A stretch of DNA of 64,000 bases from Clostridiales bacterium (GTDB lineage Bacteria; Bacillota; Clostridia; Oscillospirales; Oscillospiraceae), in the NCBI GenBank assembly GCA_003150355.1, contig QAMJ01000011.1, positions 291,769 to 355,768 of the forward strand. The letters are read 5' to 3'. Below, in pieces: positions 42,249-52,478 of this stretch. The translations under genes and the position numbers were made by a program. The notes beneath the pieces are model-generated. The model worked only from the letters and a program-made list of their open reading frames with translations. It made no database searches and had not been told where the DNA came from. Positions within the stretch are counted from its first letter, which is position 1; each line of letters starts with the position of its first letter.

Positions 42249-42875
42249 CTATTCTTCCCCGGCGGCGATCCAGCCGTGTTCTTCCAGCTTTTCGAGCAGC
42301 TCGCCCCACAGCTCGACCGTGCGGAAGCGCAGCTCATATCCGTCCTGCCGGGTTATGAGGGCATAGTCCTCGACGCTCATTGCTTCCTCCACCTGCTCGG
42401 ACTGCACCGCCGACAGGCACACCGGCGGGAACACGATGCACCACCAGTTGTGCCCCTCGCCCTCGCCGAGCACAACGCGCAGGGATTCATACCGCCCCGC
42501 CGGGAGCGTGAAGCCATCATATTCGCGGCTGGGGTAAAGCTCCGTGCCGAGGCTGACGGTGACCTGCCGTCCCTCCGCCGCGGAGGCCGCGGCGCGGCCT
42601 ATGCCGTCAAGCTCGCGGCTGAGCACCGCGCGGGCGTCGGCGGGGCTTTCGGAGCCGTCGAGCCGGGGCGTGATGTATTCAAGCACGGCATCGCGCACAC
42701 GCAGCTTGAGAGCCTGCTCATAGGCGTCGTCCGAGACGGCAAGCACGTGCAGGCGCACAAGATCCGCGCTGATGGCGCTGCTGCGCCCCTGCGCCCAGAC
42801 CGCCGCGCACAGACACACGCACAGCGAAACGAGCGCCGAAATTTCCCATATCCTCAAAAACCTGCTCTTATCCAT
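42249..42875 (-). CDS. spoIIR: Stage II sporulation protein R
   Basis: 208 residues. An N-terminal hydrophobic helix (about 8-28, secretion signal) is followed by the SpoIIR hallmark LVRLHVLAVSDDAYEQALKLRVRDAVLEYI. A conserved VTVSLGTELYPSREYDGFTLPAGRYESLRVVLGEGEGHNWWCIVFPPVCL then fits the family closely. SpoIIR is made in the forespore, secreted into the intermembrane space and triggers SpoIIGA to process pro-sigma-E. It is firm evidence of a spore former. A terminator hairpin separates it from ispE upstream. Confidence 0.95.
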   Translation of the reverse strand: MDKSRFLRIWEISALVSLCVCLCAAVWAQGRSSAISADLVRLHVLAVSDDAYEQALKLRVRDAVLEYITPRLDGSESPADARAVLSRELDGIGRAAASAAEGRQVTVSLGTELYPSREYDGFTLPAGRYESLRVVLGEGEGHNWWCIVFPPVCLSAVQSEQVEEAMSVEDYALITRQDGYELRFRTVELWGELLEKLEEHGWIAAGEE

Positions 42876-42876
42876 A

Positions 42877-42929
42877 GAAAAAACCGCCTTACCGTATGTA
42901 ATGATACATACAGTATTGACGGTTTTTTC
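42877..42929 (-). terminator. Terminator between ispE and spoIIR
   Basis: Outer arms GAAAAAACCG (42877-42886) and CGGTTTTTTC (42920-42929) plus an inner 7-bp stem GTATGTA/TACATAC form an A/T-flanked hairpin that ends in TTTTTT on the minus strand, immediately before the spoIIR start codon. It should stop ispE transcripts and leave spoIIR on its own promoter. Confidence 0.7.
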
Positions 42930-42946
42930 CTATCTAAACCAACTTT

Positions 42947-43813
42947 TTAAAGTGCGCCCACACAGGCGGCGCTTTCGCAGAAGCCGTACTCCGCGCGCAG
43001 CTTATCGCGCACGGCGGAGACGTCCCTGTCCGGCTCGAACACGCCGAACACCGCGGAGCCCGTGCCGGTCATCACCGCGCCGAGCGCGCCGTGGTCGAGC
43101 AGGGTGCTCTTTATATCCGCGACGGTGCGCATGCGGCGGTCGTCAACGTCCTCAAAAACATTATACATACGGCGGCTTATCTGCGCGAGCTGCCCCTGCC
43201 TGATCGCCTCGACAAGCCCCGCCGTATCGGGGTGGCAGCGCAGCTTTATCTCGTCAAGCTTTCTGAAAAGCTCAGGCGTGGATATAGAAAATTCGGGCTT
43301 GCATATAATGAAGCGGCAATCCGGCATATCCGGGAGCGCCTCGAGCTTCTCGCCGCGCCCGGAGGCCAGCGCCGTGCCGCCATAGACGCAGAATGGCACG
43401 TCCGAGCCGATGCGCTCGCTCAGGCAGCGCAGCTGCTCGCGGTCGAGCACATCGCCGTACAGGCGGTTGAGCGCGCGCAGCACAGCGGCTGCGTCCGATG
43501 AACCGCCGCCCATGCCCGCGCCGACCGGGATGCGCTTGTTTATCTCGATGAGCATGCCCTGCCCGGCGTGCCCCGTCTCCTCAAGGAAGTACAGCGCCGC
43601 CTTTACGGCAAGGTTGCGCTCGTCGCCGGGGATGAAGCGCAGATTGCTGCGCGCGCGCACGCGGCCGCTCTCGTCGAGCGTGACCGTCACCTCATCGCAC
43701 AGCGAGACGGTCTGCATGACCATGAGCATGTCATGGTAGCCGTCCTCCCGGCGCTCGGTAACATCAAGGGATATATTGAGCTTGGCGTAAGCATTTTCAT
43801 TTGTTGTCATCAT
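42947..43813 (-). CDS. ispE: 4-diphosphocytidyl-2-C-methyl-D-erythritol kinase IspE
   Basis: 288 residues, GHMP kinase. AYAKLNISLDVTERREDGYHDM at the N-terminus binds substrate, and the ATP loop is IPVGAGMGGGSSDAAAVLRALN. GAVMTGTGSAVFGVF is the third motif. It phosphorylates CDP-methylerythritol in the non-mevalonate isoprenoid pathway, so the organism uses the MEP route. The start may be 43813 or the next ATG at 43810. It lies 11 bp after the GH13 gene, in the same direction. Confidence 0.95.
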   Translation of the reverse strand: MMTTNENAYAKLNISLDVTERREDGYHDMLMVMQTVSLCDEVTVTLDESGRVRARSNLRFIPGDERNLAVKAALYFLEETGHAGQGMLIEINKRIPVGAGMGGGSSDAAAVLRALNRLYGDVLDREQLRCLSERIGSDVPFCVYGGTALASGRGEKLEALPDMPDCRFIICKPEFSISTPELFRKLDEIKLRCHPDTAGLVEAIRQGQLAQISRRMYNVFEDVDDRRMRTVADIKSTLLDHGALGAVMTGTGSAVFGVFEPDRDVSAVRDKLRAEYGFCESAACVGAL

Positions 43814-43824
43814 GCGCTTACCCC

Positions 43825-45513
43825 TCAGCCCAGACTGTACACACGCAGCTCATAGGGGCGCGCGGTGAAGCCGTTGCCGATGACAAAGCAGCCGTCATAG
43901 TTTGAAAGCTCCATCGTCCAATCGCCAAGCGTGATGCCCTCCGGGGCGTCAAAGCGCGTGAACTCCGAGGCAAAGCAGCATATCACCAGCAGGCACTTAC
44001 CCCCATAGCGGCGCTCATATACATAGAAGTTCTTGTCCTTAGGAGCATATTCCTTATACGTGCCGTAGAGCGCGACGGCGTTGTTCTTCCTGAAAGCGAG
44101 CAGCCGCCGGTAGAAATTCAGCAGCGAGCCGGGGTCGTCCTCCTGTGCTTCGACGTTTATCTGCTTATAGTTCGGGTTCACGCTGAACCACGGCTTGACA
44201 GTGCTGAAGCCGGCGTTTTCAGCGTCCGACCACTGCACGGGCGTGCGCGCGTTCTCTCGCGTCGCGCGCTGGATGAGCTTCAGGACGGTTTTCTTCGGAA
44301 GCAGCTTCGAGGCGATGCGGGCGATGTTGAACGTCGCCACGTCCTTATACATATCGAGCCGCGGCAGGGCGATATTCGTCATGCCGATCTCCTGCCCCTG
44401 ATAGATAAAGGGCGTGCCGCGCTGGAGAATGTACATGGCGGCGAGCATCTTCCCGCTCTCGTCGTGGTACTTCTCGCTGCCGTAGCGGCTGATGATGCGA
44501 GGATGGTCATGGTTCTCGATATACAGAGCGTTCCAGCCGCGCCCTTCGAGCTTGAGCTGCCAATCGGTGAAGGCCTTTTTCATCTTCACGAGATTGAATT
44601 TGCTGGGGAGGACTTCGTTATAAAAGCAGTCCGCCTCCATGTGCGAGAAGGCGATCATCTCATCGAGCACGTGCTCCGGCCCCTCGGTGACATAGCTGAG
44701 CGCGACATCCGCCGTGGTCATCGGGCTTTCGCCGACGACGAAGCAGTCATAATTATTGAACACATCGCGCTTGAACTCCTTGAGATAGGCGTGCACCTCC
44801 GGGCGGTTGGAGTAATACTTCATGCCGTTTGCCGCGGGGAGCTTCGGGTACGCATCCGGCAGGCCGGGAGCCTTGGAGACGAAGGTGATAACGTCCTCAC
44901 GGAAGCCGTCGACACCCATATCCAGCCAGAAGCGCAGGATCTTTTTGACCTCCTCGCGCACGGCGGGATTATCCATATTGAGATCCGGCTGTTTTTTTGC
45001 GAACAAATGCAGATAAAATTCGTCTAAGCTACTGTCATACTCCCATGCGCCGCCTTCGAAGAGGCTCGTCCAGTTATTGGGCGGCAGGAGCTTTTTCCCG
45101 TTTATCCCGCCGCGGCGGCCGGGACGCCAGAAATAATAATCATGGTAAGGGCTGTCCTTGGACTTGCGGCTCTCCTTGAACCACGGGTGCTCATCCGAGC
45201 TGTGGTTCACGACAAGATCCATGAACACCCGCAGGCCGCGCTCATGCGCGCCGTCGAGCACCTGACGGAACACGTCAAGATTACCGTAGTCCGGATGGAT
45301 GTTCATATAATCGGAAATGTCGTACCCATAATCGGCGTTCGGCGAGGGGTACAGGGGTGAAAACCAGATTGCATCCACGTTCAGGCTCTTTATATAATCC
45401 AGCTTCGACAGCACGCCCCACAGGTCGCCGATGCCGTCCCCGTTTCCGTCGCAGAAGCTGCGCGGCCAGATATGATACACGGACATCTCCTTATACCACG
45501 GCGTAAAAGCCAT
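43825..45513 (-). CDS. GH13 alpha-glucosidase (oligo-1,6-glucosidase type)
   Basis: 562 residues. The catalytic (beta/alpha)8 barrel shows the GH13 motifs in order: VMDLVVNHSSDEH, GFREDVI (nucleophile Asp replaced in register by GFREDVITF, where the family has GFRxDVI), VVGESP (acid Glu) and ENHDHPR. The C-terminal beta domain covers the last about 80 residues. The absence of a signal peptide indicates a cytoplasmic enzyme cleaving imported alpha-1,4/1,6 gluco-oligosaccharides or trehalose-6-phosphate. GGAGGAGGGG precedes the ATG. Subfamily (MalL or TreA-like) is not resolved by eye; note the extra Glu beside the nucleophile position. Confidence 0.88.
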   Translation of the reverse strand: MAFTPWYKEMSVYHIWPRSFCDGNGDGIGDLWGVLSKLDYIKSLNVDAIWFSPLYPSPNADYGYDISDYMNIHPDYGNLDVFRQVLDGAHERGLRVFMDLVVNHSSDEHPWFKESRKSKDSPYHDYYFWRPGRRGGINGKKLLPPNNWTSLFEGGAWEYDSSLDEFYLHLFAKKQPDLNMDNPAVREEVKKILRFWLDMGVDGFREDVITFVSKAPGLPDAYPKLPAANGMKYYSNRPEVHAYLKEFKRDVFNNYDCFVVGESPMTTADVALSYVTEGPEHVLDEMIAFSHMEADCFYNEVLPSKFNLVKMKKAFTDWQLKLEGRGWNALYIENHDHPRIISRYGSEKYHDESGKMLAAMYILQRGTPFIYQGQEIGMTNIALPRLDMYKDVATFNIARIASKLLPKKTVLKLIQRATRENARTPVQWSDAENAGFSTVKPWFSVNPNYKQINVEAQEDDPGSLLNFYRRLLAFRKNNAVALYGTYKEYAPKDKNFYVYERRYGGKCLLVICCFASEFTRFDAPEGITLGDWTMELSNYDGCFVIGNGFTARPYELRVYSLG

Positions 45514-45608
45514 AATACCCCTCCTCCGCCGGCTCGCGCGGCCGGTCGATATACGTTCTGTTTACTTTATATATTAGCACATATAAAGCCCGTTCTCAAC
45601 AAATATAT

Positions 45609-45634
45609 TTATTCCCGGAATTTTCCGGGAATAA
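45609..45634. repeat. Inverted repeat in the 45.5-45.75 kb intergenic region
   Basis: Perfect 10-bp arms TTATTCCCGG/CCGGGAATAA with an AATTTT centre sit between two divergently transcribed genes. The flanks are A+T-rich, so it could be an operator; neither gene ends here, so a terminator role is unlikely. Confidence 0.4.
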
Positions 45635-45657
45635 GTTATTAATTAACATCTGCCATG

Positions 45658-45686
45658 TTGACAAAAGACCGATTTTGTGCCATTAT
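45658..45686 (+). promoter_or_regulatory. Promoter of the Ig-like surface protein gene
   Basis: A perfect TTGACA (45658-45663) is followed after 17 bp by CATTAT (45681-45686), 64 bp upstream of the ATG. Confidence 0.6.
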
Positions 45687-45749
45687 GCTCTCTGAATATG
45701 AACATGATTTAGGTCTTATGTTTGTGTTTGAAAGGATCTGCTTCTGACT

Positions 45750-47351
45750 ATGAAAAAATTTCTGACTTCGCTGGCTCTTGCTCTGCTGGCCGTCTTTTCG
45801 GTTCTCCCCTGCGCTTATGCCGAAGAATACGTCCCCCTTGGAAGCTACACCGCCGGTGAAAAGCTCAACTGCTATATAAGCAATGTCGACGCCGGGGCAC
45901 AGGTCGTCTCCCTTGACCTGCCCAGAGGCTGCTCGCTGGTCGACGACTTCAACGGCGGCACGCGCCGTCTCCTCCTCGGCGGGGCTCCGACTGAGGCCGG
46001 TCAGCACGCTTTCTCCATACAGGTGAGCGGCGTTGAGAACTACACCATAAACTGCTCGATAGACCTCACTCCCGCTCTGCCGAGCATCCAGACCTGCCAG
46101 AACGTCACCTGTGCGCCCGGCAGCAGCGTCCTGCTCTCCGTCAGCGCATGGACGACGGATGGCGGCAGCCTGAGCTATCAGTGGTACACCGGCGTCGGCT
46201 TCACGAGCATCCCCATAAACGGCGCGACCGACCCGGTCTACTCCCCCGATACCTCCGTCTCCGGTACTACATATTACACCTGCAGCGTCACGAATACGAA
46301 CAACGGCCTCTCCGTCTCTGCGATGAGCGAGCCGATGATCGTCACCGTGGCAACGCCGAAAGTCGTGTCCATCTCTGTTGACGCCATGCCCTCAACGACT
46401 CGGTACCAGGTAGGCGACTCGCTGAACCTCAGCGGTATGCGTCTCCAAGTCAATTACGACAACGGCAGCAGTGAGATCGTCTCTCAGGGCTACACCGGTT
46501 CGCCCAGCGTTTTCAATGAGGCCGGGACGCAGACCGTGACTATAAGCTACGGCGGCGCGGTGTGCTACTTCTACGTCACGGTCGAGAACAAGGAAGCCGT
46601 CGTTGACGGCATCGGCGTCGTCACCCTGCCGAAGAAGACGCAGTACAAGGTCGGCGACAATCTCGAGACCGAGGGGCTTTCCATCCGCGCCTACTCCGGG
46701 AACACGCACTTTGACATCTCCTCCGGGCTTGACTGCTCGCCCACGGTGCTCAACACCGCCGGCAGCCAGACCATAACCGTCACCTACGCCGGCAAGACCT
46801 GCACTTTCACAGTCAAGGTCACTGAGGAAAAAGAGGTCATCCAGACCGTGACCGTGGCGGCGCGCCCGACGAAGGTCGAGTACACCGTCGGCGACAGGCT
46901 CGACAGCACAGGGCTCACTCTCCGCGTCGTCACCAACAAGGGGACGAAAGAGGTCACCTCCGGTTTCTCCTGCTCGCCCAAGGTTCTCACGACTGCCGGG
47001 ACGCAGACCGTGACGGTCGCATACGGGCAGTACACCTGCACCTTTGACGTGACCGTCAAGGCCGCAGCGTCACCCAGTCCCTCACCGATGCCCACACCCA
47101 CGCCGTCGGCTTCGCCTGCGGTCTCCGCGTCTCCGTCCGCCGGCCCCGGCGCGGTATCGCCCAGCCCCTCGGCCGGCCGTCACGATAACGGCAGCAACCC
47201 TGTGAGCGCGGTGGTAAAGGTCGGGCTCATAGTCGCGGTGCTGGCTCTGGCAGGGCTTGCGGGCTGCGTCTACGTGCTCCAAAAGAAAGGCAATGTCGAC
47301 TTCCTGTCCATGTTCACAGGCAAGAACAAACAGGATCGCGGCAGACATTGA
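45750..47351 (+). CDS. Membrane-anchored surface protein with Ig-like (Big_3) repeats
   Basis: 533 residues. A Sec signal peptide (MKKFLTSLALALLAVFSVLPCAYA) is followed by an N-terminal beta domain, an Ig-like segment (about 115-200, SYQWYTGVGFTSIPINGAT) and three tandem repeats of about 80 residues. Each repeat has a YxVGDxLxxxGL-type signature and an AGTQTVTVxYG-type strand (about 205-445). A Pro/Ser-rich wall-spanning stalk (about 445-485) precedes a membrane helix (about 490-515) and a basic tail KKKGN...KNKQDRGRH. No LPxTG motif is present; the anchor is the C-terminal helix. An adhesion or cell-wall-binding role is likely. A terminator follows. Confidence 0.85.
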   Translation: MKKFLTSLALALLAVFSVLPCAYAEEYVPLGSYTAGEKLNCYISNVDAGAQVVSLDLPRGCSLVDDFNGGTRRLLLGGAPTEAGQHAFSIQVSGVENYTINCSIDLTPALPSIQTCQNVTCAPGSSVLLSVSAWTTDGGSLSYQWYTGVGFTSIPINGATDPVYSPDTSVSGTTYYTCSVTNTNNGLSVSAMSEPMIVTVATPKVVSISVDAMPSTTRYQVGDSLNLSGMRLQVNYDNGSSEIVSQGYTGSPSVFNEAGTQTVTISYGGAVCYFYVTVENKEAVVDGIGVVTLPKKTQYKVGDNLETEGLSIRAYSGNTHFDISSGLDCSPTVLNTAGSQTITVTYAGKTCTFTVKVTEEKEVIQTVTVAARPTKVEYTVGDRLDSTGLTLRVVTNKGTKEVTSGFSCSPKVLTTAGTQTVTVAYGQYTCTFDVTVKAAASPSPSPMPTPTPSASPAVSASPSAGPGAVSPSPSAGRHDNGSNPVSAVVKVGLIVAVLALAGLAGCVYVLQKKGNVDFLSMFTGKNKQDRGRH

Positions 47352-47363
47352 TGTGAGTTTTGC

Positions 47364-47405
47364 AAAGGATGCGCCGGAAAGTTTTCCCGCGCATCCTTTT
47401 TTCTT
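47364..47405 (+). terminator. Terminator after the Ig-like protein gene
   Basis: An 11-bp stem AAAGGATGCGC/GCGCATCCTTT (47364-47374 with 47389-47399), with a further inner GGAAA/TTTCC pairing, ends in a run of about nine T. Confidence 0.88.
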
Positions 47406-47460
47406 GCGTACAGCGGCAAGCTGTTTTATAATCTAAGGTATCTGAATGGTGGAGGCGGTG

Positions 47461-48648
47461 ATGGCCGTGCAGCTCAAAACAAAAAGAACTTCTGTGATAC
47501 TGTGCAGGGTTTTCTGCCTGATCCTCGTGTGCGTCCTTGCATATAACTGGCAGAGGATATTCTACATAGAGTGCATCGACGGCATGATCTCCGACGTGCC
47601 GAACCATGTGAAGCTCGCCATGGGGCACAATGATTACGGCCTGTCCTCATACCTCATCCGCTTCCTTTACGGTACTTTCGGCGAGCACCGGGGCCAGACG
47701 CTCCTGAGCCTGTGCCTTGCGGCGAATAACGTCGTCGGACTGTTCACGGTCTGGCTGCTCGTGCGCCGTCTCCTGCCGGAGCTTGATGGCAGCTTCGCGT
47801 TTCTTGCCGCCGTGCTCGCGGCGCTGTGCGGCCCGTGGATCATCCCCGGGTATCAGACGGGAATGTACCTCGGCGTATATAACGGCAATGTCTACCACAA
47901 CATGACCGTGCTCTTCAGCCGCACGTTTATCCCCTTCGTTTTCCTGTTCTTCTTTGACTGCTGGGATAAGCGGCACGGCAGGATAGCTTTTCTCCCGTGG
48001 CTGGGCATGGCGCTGAGCTTCCTTATTGCGACGCTCTTCAAGCCGAACTTTGCCTTTGCGTTTATCCCGATGCTTGCGGTGATGCTGCTTGCCGACTTCA
48101 TAAAATACCGCGCGCGGTATTTCAAAAACGACGTTATCCTCGGGCTCTCCGTCGTCCCGGCGGGGCTTGCCTGTATCTGGCAGTACCTTGTCCTGTTCTC
48201 TGGTGACTTTGCGGGCACCTCCTCCGGTGTCGCGTTTCGGCTGCTGCTCGGCACGGCGGGGCTCTCGGCGCTCATAATGTACCTGCGCAGCCTGCTGCTG
48301 CCGGTATATTCCCTCGCGCTGCAAGCGCCGAAAGAGAACGAAGCGAAGCACATCTGGCTCATCGTGATCTGCGATGCCGTCGCGATCCTCGAGGCCTGTG
48401 TCCTGACCGAGACGGGCTTTCGCGCAAACGACGGCAACTTTGACTGGGGCAGCCTCGCGCTCTATCCGATCCTGTTCTCCGTATCGATCGCGCTGCTGAT
48501 GCGTCTGGTGCAGGGCACAGATTGGAAAAACCGCGGCAGCGCATGGAAAGCGGTGCTCGGCATCGTCCTGCTGCTGGGGCACCTCGCGGCCGGCATATAC
48601 TGTCTCTACCGTGCGCGCTACGGTGGGTACTACTGGTTCTACTTCTGA
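47461..48648 (+). CDS. Polytopic membrane protein, GT-C-like, function unknown
   Basis: 395 residues with about nine to ten hydrophobic helices. After the first helix comes an external loop (YIECIDGMISDVPNHVKLAMGHNDYGLSSYLIRFLYG) containing acidic residues placed as in GT-C glycosyltransferases, but no signature is secure. The ATG at 47461 is preferred: GGTGGAGG ends 5 nt before it, whereas the in-frame ATG at 47446 lies inside that ribosome site. The gene stands alone between two terminators. Confidence 0.7.
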   Translation: MAVQLKTKRTSVILCRVFCLILVCVLAYNWQRIFYIECIDGMISDVPNHVKLAMGHNDYGLSSYLIRFLYGTFGEHRGQTLLSLCLAANNVVGLFTVWLLVRRLLPELDGSFAFLAAVLAALCGPWIIPGYQTGMYLGVYNGNVYHNMTVLFSRTFIPFVFLFFFDCWDKRHGRIAFLPWLGMALSFLIATLFKPNFAFAFIPMLAVMLLADFIKYRARYFKNDVILGLSVVPAGLACIWQYLVLFSGDFAGTSSGVAFRLLLGTAGLSALIMYLRSLLLPVYSLALQAPKENEAKHIWLIVICDAVAILEACVLTETGFRANDGNFDWGSLALYPILFSVSIALLMRLVQGTDWKNRGSAWKAVLGIVLLLGHLAAGIYCLYRARYGGYYWFYF

Positions 48649-48665
48649 TACGTTATTATAAACCC

Positions 48666-48699
48666 GGCGCTGCAAGGGAAAGCCTTGCAGCGCCTTTTT
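48666..48699 (+). terminator. Terminator after the membrane protein gene
   Basis: A perfect 12-bp stem GGCGCTGCAAGG/CCTTGCAGCGCC (48666-48677 with 48683-48694) is followed by TTTTT directly next to the lysC stop codon on the opposite strand. Confidence 0.92.
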
Positions 48700-49674
48700 C
48701 TATTTCAGCGCATCCAAAATCATTTCTCTGTGCAGAAGCTGCATGGCGCGCGGCTGCTCCGCTTCTCCCACAAGGACGCTTATTCTCCCGTCGCCGACGC
48801 TGCCGGAGAGCACCTCTATCCCCTCCGCTGCAAGCAGCAGCACCGCCCGCGACAGCGCCGCGGCGTCCGCCGCCTTGCCGGCAAGGCTTATTTCGCCGCT
48901 GGCGCGGCTGCGGGTTATCCCGGCAAAGTCGGGGCGGCTGCCGTCGCGCAGTGCGCGCACCTGCGAGCCGGGCGCGTCGGTAAACGACGAGAGCAGATGT
49001 ATCACGACTGAGTTTGCCATCGCAAGCTCCACGGATTTTGCGTGGAGCACCTGTGACCCTGCCTCGGCAAGGGCGAGCATATCCCGGTAATCTATCGCGC
49101 TGAGCTTCACCGCGTCCGGTATCAGGCGCGGGTCGGCGGTATATATGCCGTCGACATCGGTGTAGATCTCGCAGCAGTCACTCTCGAGCGCTGCGGCGAG
49201 GGCGACCGCCGTCGTGTCCGAGCCGCCGCGGCCAAGGCTCGTTATATCCCCGGCGGCGCACACGCCCTGAAAGCCCGTCACGACCGGGACCCTGCCGCGG
49301 CTGAGAGCCTCCCTTATCCTCACCGGCGCGATGAGCTGTATGTCGCTGTCGCCATAGCGGCAGTCGGTATATATCCCCGCCTGCCACCCGGCAAGGGACA
49401 CCGCCGGTATGCCGAGGCTCTCCATCGTCATTACAAGCAGTGCCGCCGACTGCTGCTCGCCGGTAGTGATGAGTGCGTCCATCTCACGCGGAGAGGGCTT
49501 GCCGCCAAGCACACGCGCCCTGTCCGCAAGAAGGTCGGTAGTATCGCCCATTGCCGAGACTACGACCACAACTTCGTTTCCGTTCTGCCGCTGCCGCATA
49601 CAAATGCCTGCCGCGCGGCGCAGCCTGTCTCCGTCCGCTATGGAGCTGCCGCCGAATTTTTGCACTATAAGCAT
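48700..49674 (-). CDS. Aspartate kinase, short form
   Basis: 324 residues. The amino-acid kinase domain is complete: VQKFGGSSIADGDRLR at the N-terminus, VVVVVSAMGDTTDLL, ITTGEQQSAALL, GFQGVCAAGDITSLGRGGSDTTAVALAAAL and YTDVDGIYTADPRLIPDA. Usual aspartokinases reach about 400 residues with two C-terminal ACT domains. Here only about 80 residues follow the kinase, so at most one degenerate ACT domain (ISLAGKAADAAALSRAVLLLAAEGIEVLSG) remains. Feedback control by lysine or threonine is therefore probably altered. GGAGG precedes the ATG at 49674; the frame is open upstream but runs antisense through the neighbouring gene's leader. Confidence 0.9.
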   Translation of the reverse strand: MLIVQKFGGSSIADGDRLRRAAGICMRQRQNGNEVVVVVSAMGDTTDLLADRARVLGGKPSPREMDALITTGEQQSAALLVMTMESLGIPAVSLAGWQAGIYTDCRYGDSDIQLIAPVRIREALSRGRVPVVTGFQGVCAAGDITSLGRGGSDTTAVALAAALESDCCEIYTDVDGIYTADPRLIPDAVKLSAIDYRDMLALAEAGSQVLHAKSVELAMANSVVIHLLSSFTDAPGSQVRALRDGSRPDFAGITRSRASGEISLAGKAADAAALSRAVLLLAAEGIEVLSGSVGDGRISVLVGEAEQPRAMQLLHREMILDALK

Positions 49675-49830
49675 TTCTTTTCCTCCAGTGCCGCAGATTA
49701 CTGTGCGGGCACAGCACAGAAAGCACCGGCCCAATCCATTATATACAGCGCCGCGGCCGGGGGTTCGATGAATAAAAAACGGTATAAATGGCAAATAATA
49801 CCGGGAGAAAAATCGGCGGGAGGTGAGGAA

Positions 49831-50901
49831 ATGCAGGAAAAGCTCGCAGGATATTTTGCGCTGCTGCTGTACGCGGCGGGGACGGTCGGCCTCGTGTGGC
49901 TGTGCGTGCGCTTCATATTGCCGTGGGCGGCGCCGTTCATAACAGCCTATCTGCTGGCGGCGCTGCTGGAAAATCCCGTGGGCTATCTCTCCCGGCATGG
50001 CTGGAGACGGGGCGCGGCGGCGGCGCTGTGCGTACTGCTGACGCTTGCGCTGCTTTTGTGGGCGGCGGCCTCGCTCGTACTCAAGGGCGTCGGCACAGTC
50101 ACAGAGTTCATGCAGAGCGTACCGGGGCTTATGAGCCTCATTGAGCAGAAGCTGCTGGAGCTTGAGAACCGCGCCATGGACTACATCGGCAGCGCCCCGG
50201 AAGGCACGGCGGCTTATCTTGAGACGGCGGCCTCATCCATCGGGGACATGCTTTATTCCCTGCCCGCGGCAATATCGAAGCAGGCCATCGCTTTCCTCTC
50301 CCGCACGGCGCAGGCAAGCCCCGATACGCTGCTGTTCATCGTGACAGCGGGGATCGGCACCTATTTCATCTCCGCAGCTTTCCCGAAGATAAACGCCTTT
50401 ATCCTCGCGCAGCTGCCTGCGGGCTTCCGACAGCGCCTTGAGGGGCTGGGAGCCGACCTGCGCGGCAGCTTCGGCGGCTTTATGCGCGCCCAGCTCATAC
50501 TTATGGCGATGACCTTCATAGAGCTGCTCATTGCGTTCCTGCTGCTCGGCGTGCGCGGCGCGCTCGGCATCGCCGCCGTGACCGCGCTGATAGACGCGCT
50601 GCCGGTGTTCGGCACAGGTGTCGTGTTGGTGCCGTGGGCGGTGTTCTGTCTGCTCCTCGGCAGTACCGGGCGGGCTATCGGCCTGATCGTATGCTGGGCA
50701 CTCGTTAACCTCGTGCGCAGCTGCACACAGGCAAAGCTCCTCGGCGATCAGATCGGTCTTGACCCTATCGCCTCGCTCGCGGCGATATACGTCGGCTGGC
50801 GAGTGTGCGGCGTGTGGGGGATGCTGCTGTTCCCGATATTGCTTGTGACAGTCCAGCAGCTCAACGACCGCGGCGTGATAAGGCTGTGGAAGAGCGTATA
50901 A
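49831..50901 (+). CDS. AI-2E-family permease, YtvI-like sporulation membrane protein
   Basis: 356 residues with about seven to eight helices in the AI-2E/UPF0118 arrangement: two N-terminal pairs (LLYAAGTVGLVWLCVRFILPWAAPFITAYLLAALLENPV), a long soluble helix segment (about 95-170) and a C-terminal block with ALIDALPVFGTGVVLVPWAV and DQIGLDPIASLAAIYVGWR. The length and the PVGYL and ALIDALPVFGTG segments fit the YtvI subgroup found in spore formers. The ATG at 49831 follows GGGAGGTGAGG; an ATG 63 bp upstream has a poor ribosome site. The gene is divergent from the aspartokinase gene. Confidence 0.85.
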   Translation: MQEKLAGYFALLLYAAGTVGLVWLCVRFILPWAAPFITAYLLAALLENPVGYLSRHGWRRGAAAALCVLLTLALLLWAAASLVLKGVGTVTEFMQSVPGLMSLIEQKLLELENRAMDYIGSAPEGTAAYLETAASSIGDMLYSLPAAISKQAIAFLSRTAQASPDTLLFIVTAGIGTYFISAAFPKINAFILAQLPAGFRQRLEGLGADLRGSFGGFMRAQLILMAMTFIELLIAFLLLGVRGALGIAAVTALIDALPVFGTGVVLVPWAVFCLLLGSTGRAIGLIVCWALVNLVRSCTQAKLLGDQIGLDPIASLAAIYVGWRVCGVWGMLLFPILLVTVQQLNDRGVIRLWKSV

Positions 50902-50902
50902 A

Positions 50903-50933
50903 AATGCAGCGTCCAAAAATAGGGCGCTGCATT
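50903..50933 (+). terminator. Weak terminator between convergent ytvI-like and asnS genes
   Basis: Arms AATGCAGCG/CGCTGCATT plus an inner CC/GG pair form a stem around an A-rich loop. The T-tract is minimal in both directions. Confidence 0.5.
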
Positions 50934-50946
50934 AATGTTATACTTA

Positions 50947-52341
<1,395 letters not shown>

Positions 52342-52381
52342 TTGGCGCTCTTCCTTTCTTTGTGCCTTTGGGCACGCATAT

Positions 52382-52421
52382 TTTTAAAAGCAGCACTGGT
52401 TTCCGCAAAAACCGGTGCTGC
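52382..52421 (-). terminator. Terminator upstream of asnS
   Basis: On the minus strand GCAGCACCGGTTT pairs with AAACCAGTGCTGC (52390-52402 with 52409-52421, one G-U pair) and is followed by TTTTAAAAAT. It ends the operon from the 56.4-kb gene through the kinase at 52479; it could also act as an attenuator for asnS read-through. Confidence 0.75.
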
Positions 52422-52478
52422 ATTATTATATATATTATGGTCGGATATTGCAAGGTTTAATTGCGTTTTCCGGGAAAA

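Noticed and set aside
42876..42946. Sigma-F promoter for spoIIR
   Set aside because: GTATG/GTATC sequences are present, but no GGNNANANT-like -10 element sits at the right spacing, and the region is already taken up by the terminator hairpin.
49675..49998. N-terminal extension of the aspartokinase frame
   Set aside because: It runs antisense through the start of the divergent permease gene and has no homology-like sequence. The start at 49674 has GGAGG and a textbook kinase N-terminus.
52342..52478. Possible T-box or attenuator controlling asnS
   Set aside because: Only one terminator hairpin without an antiterminator or T-box sequence is present. It fits better as the end of the upstream lipid-kinase operon.
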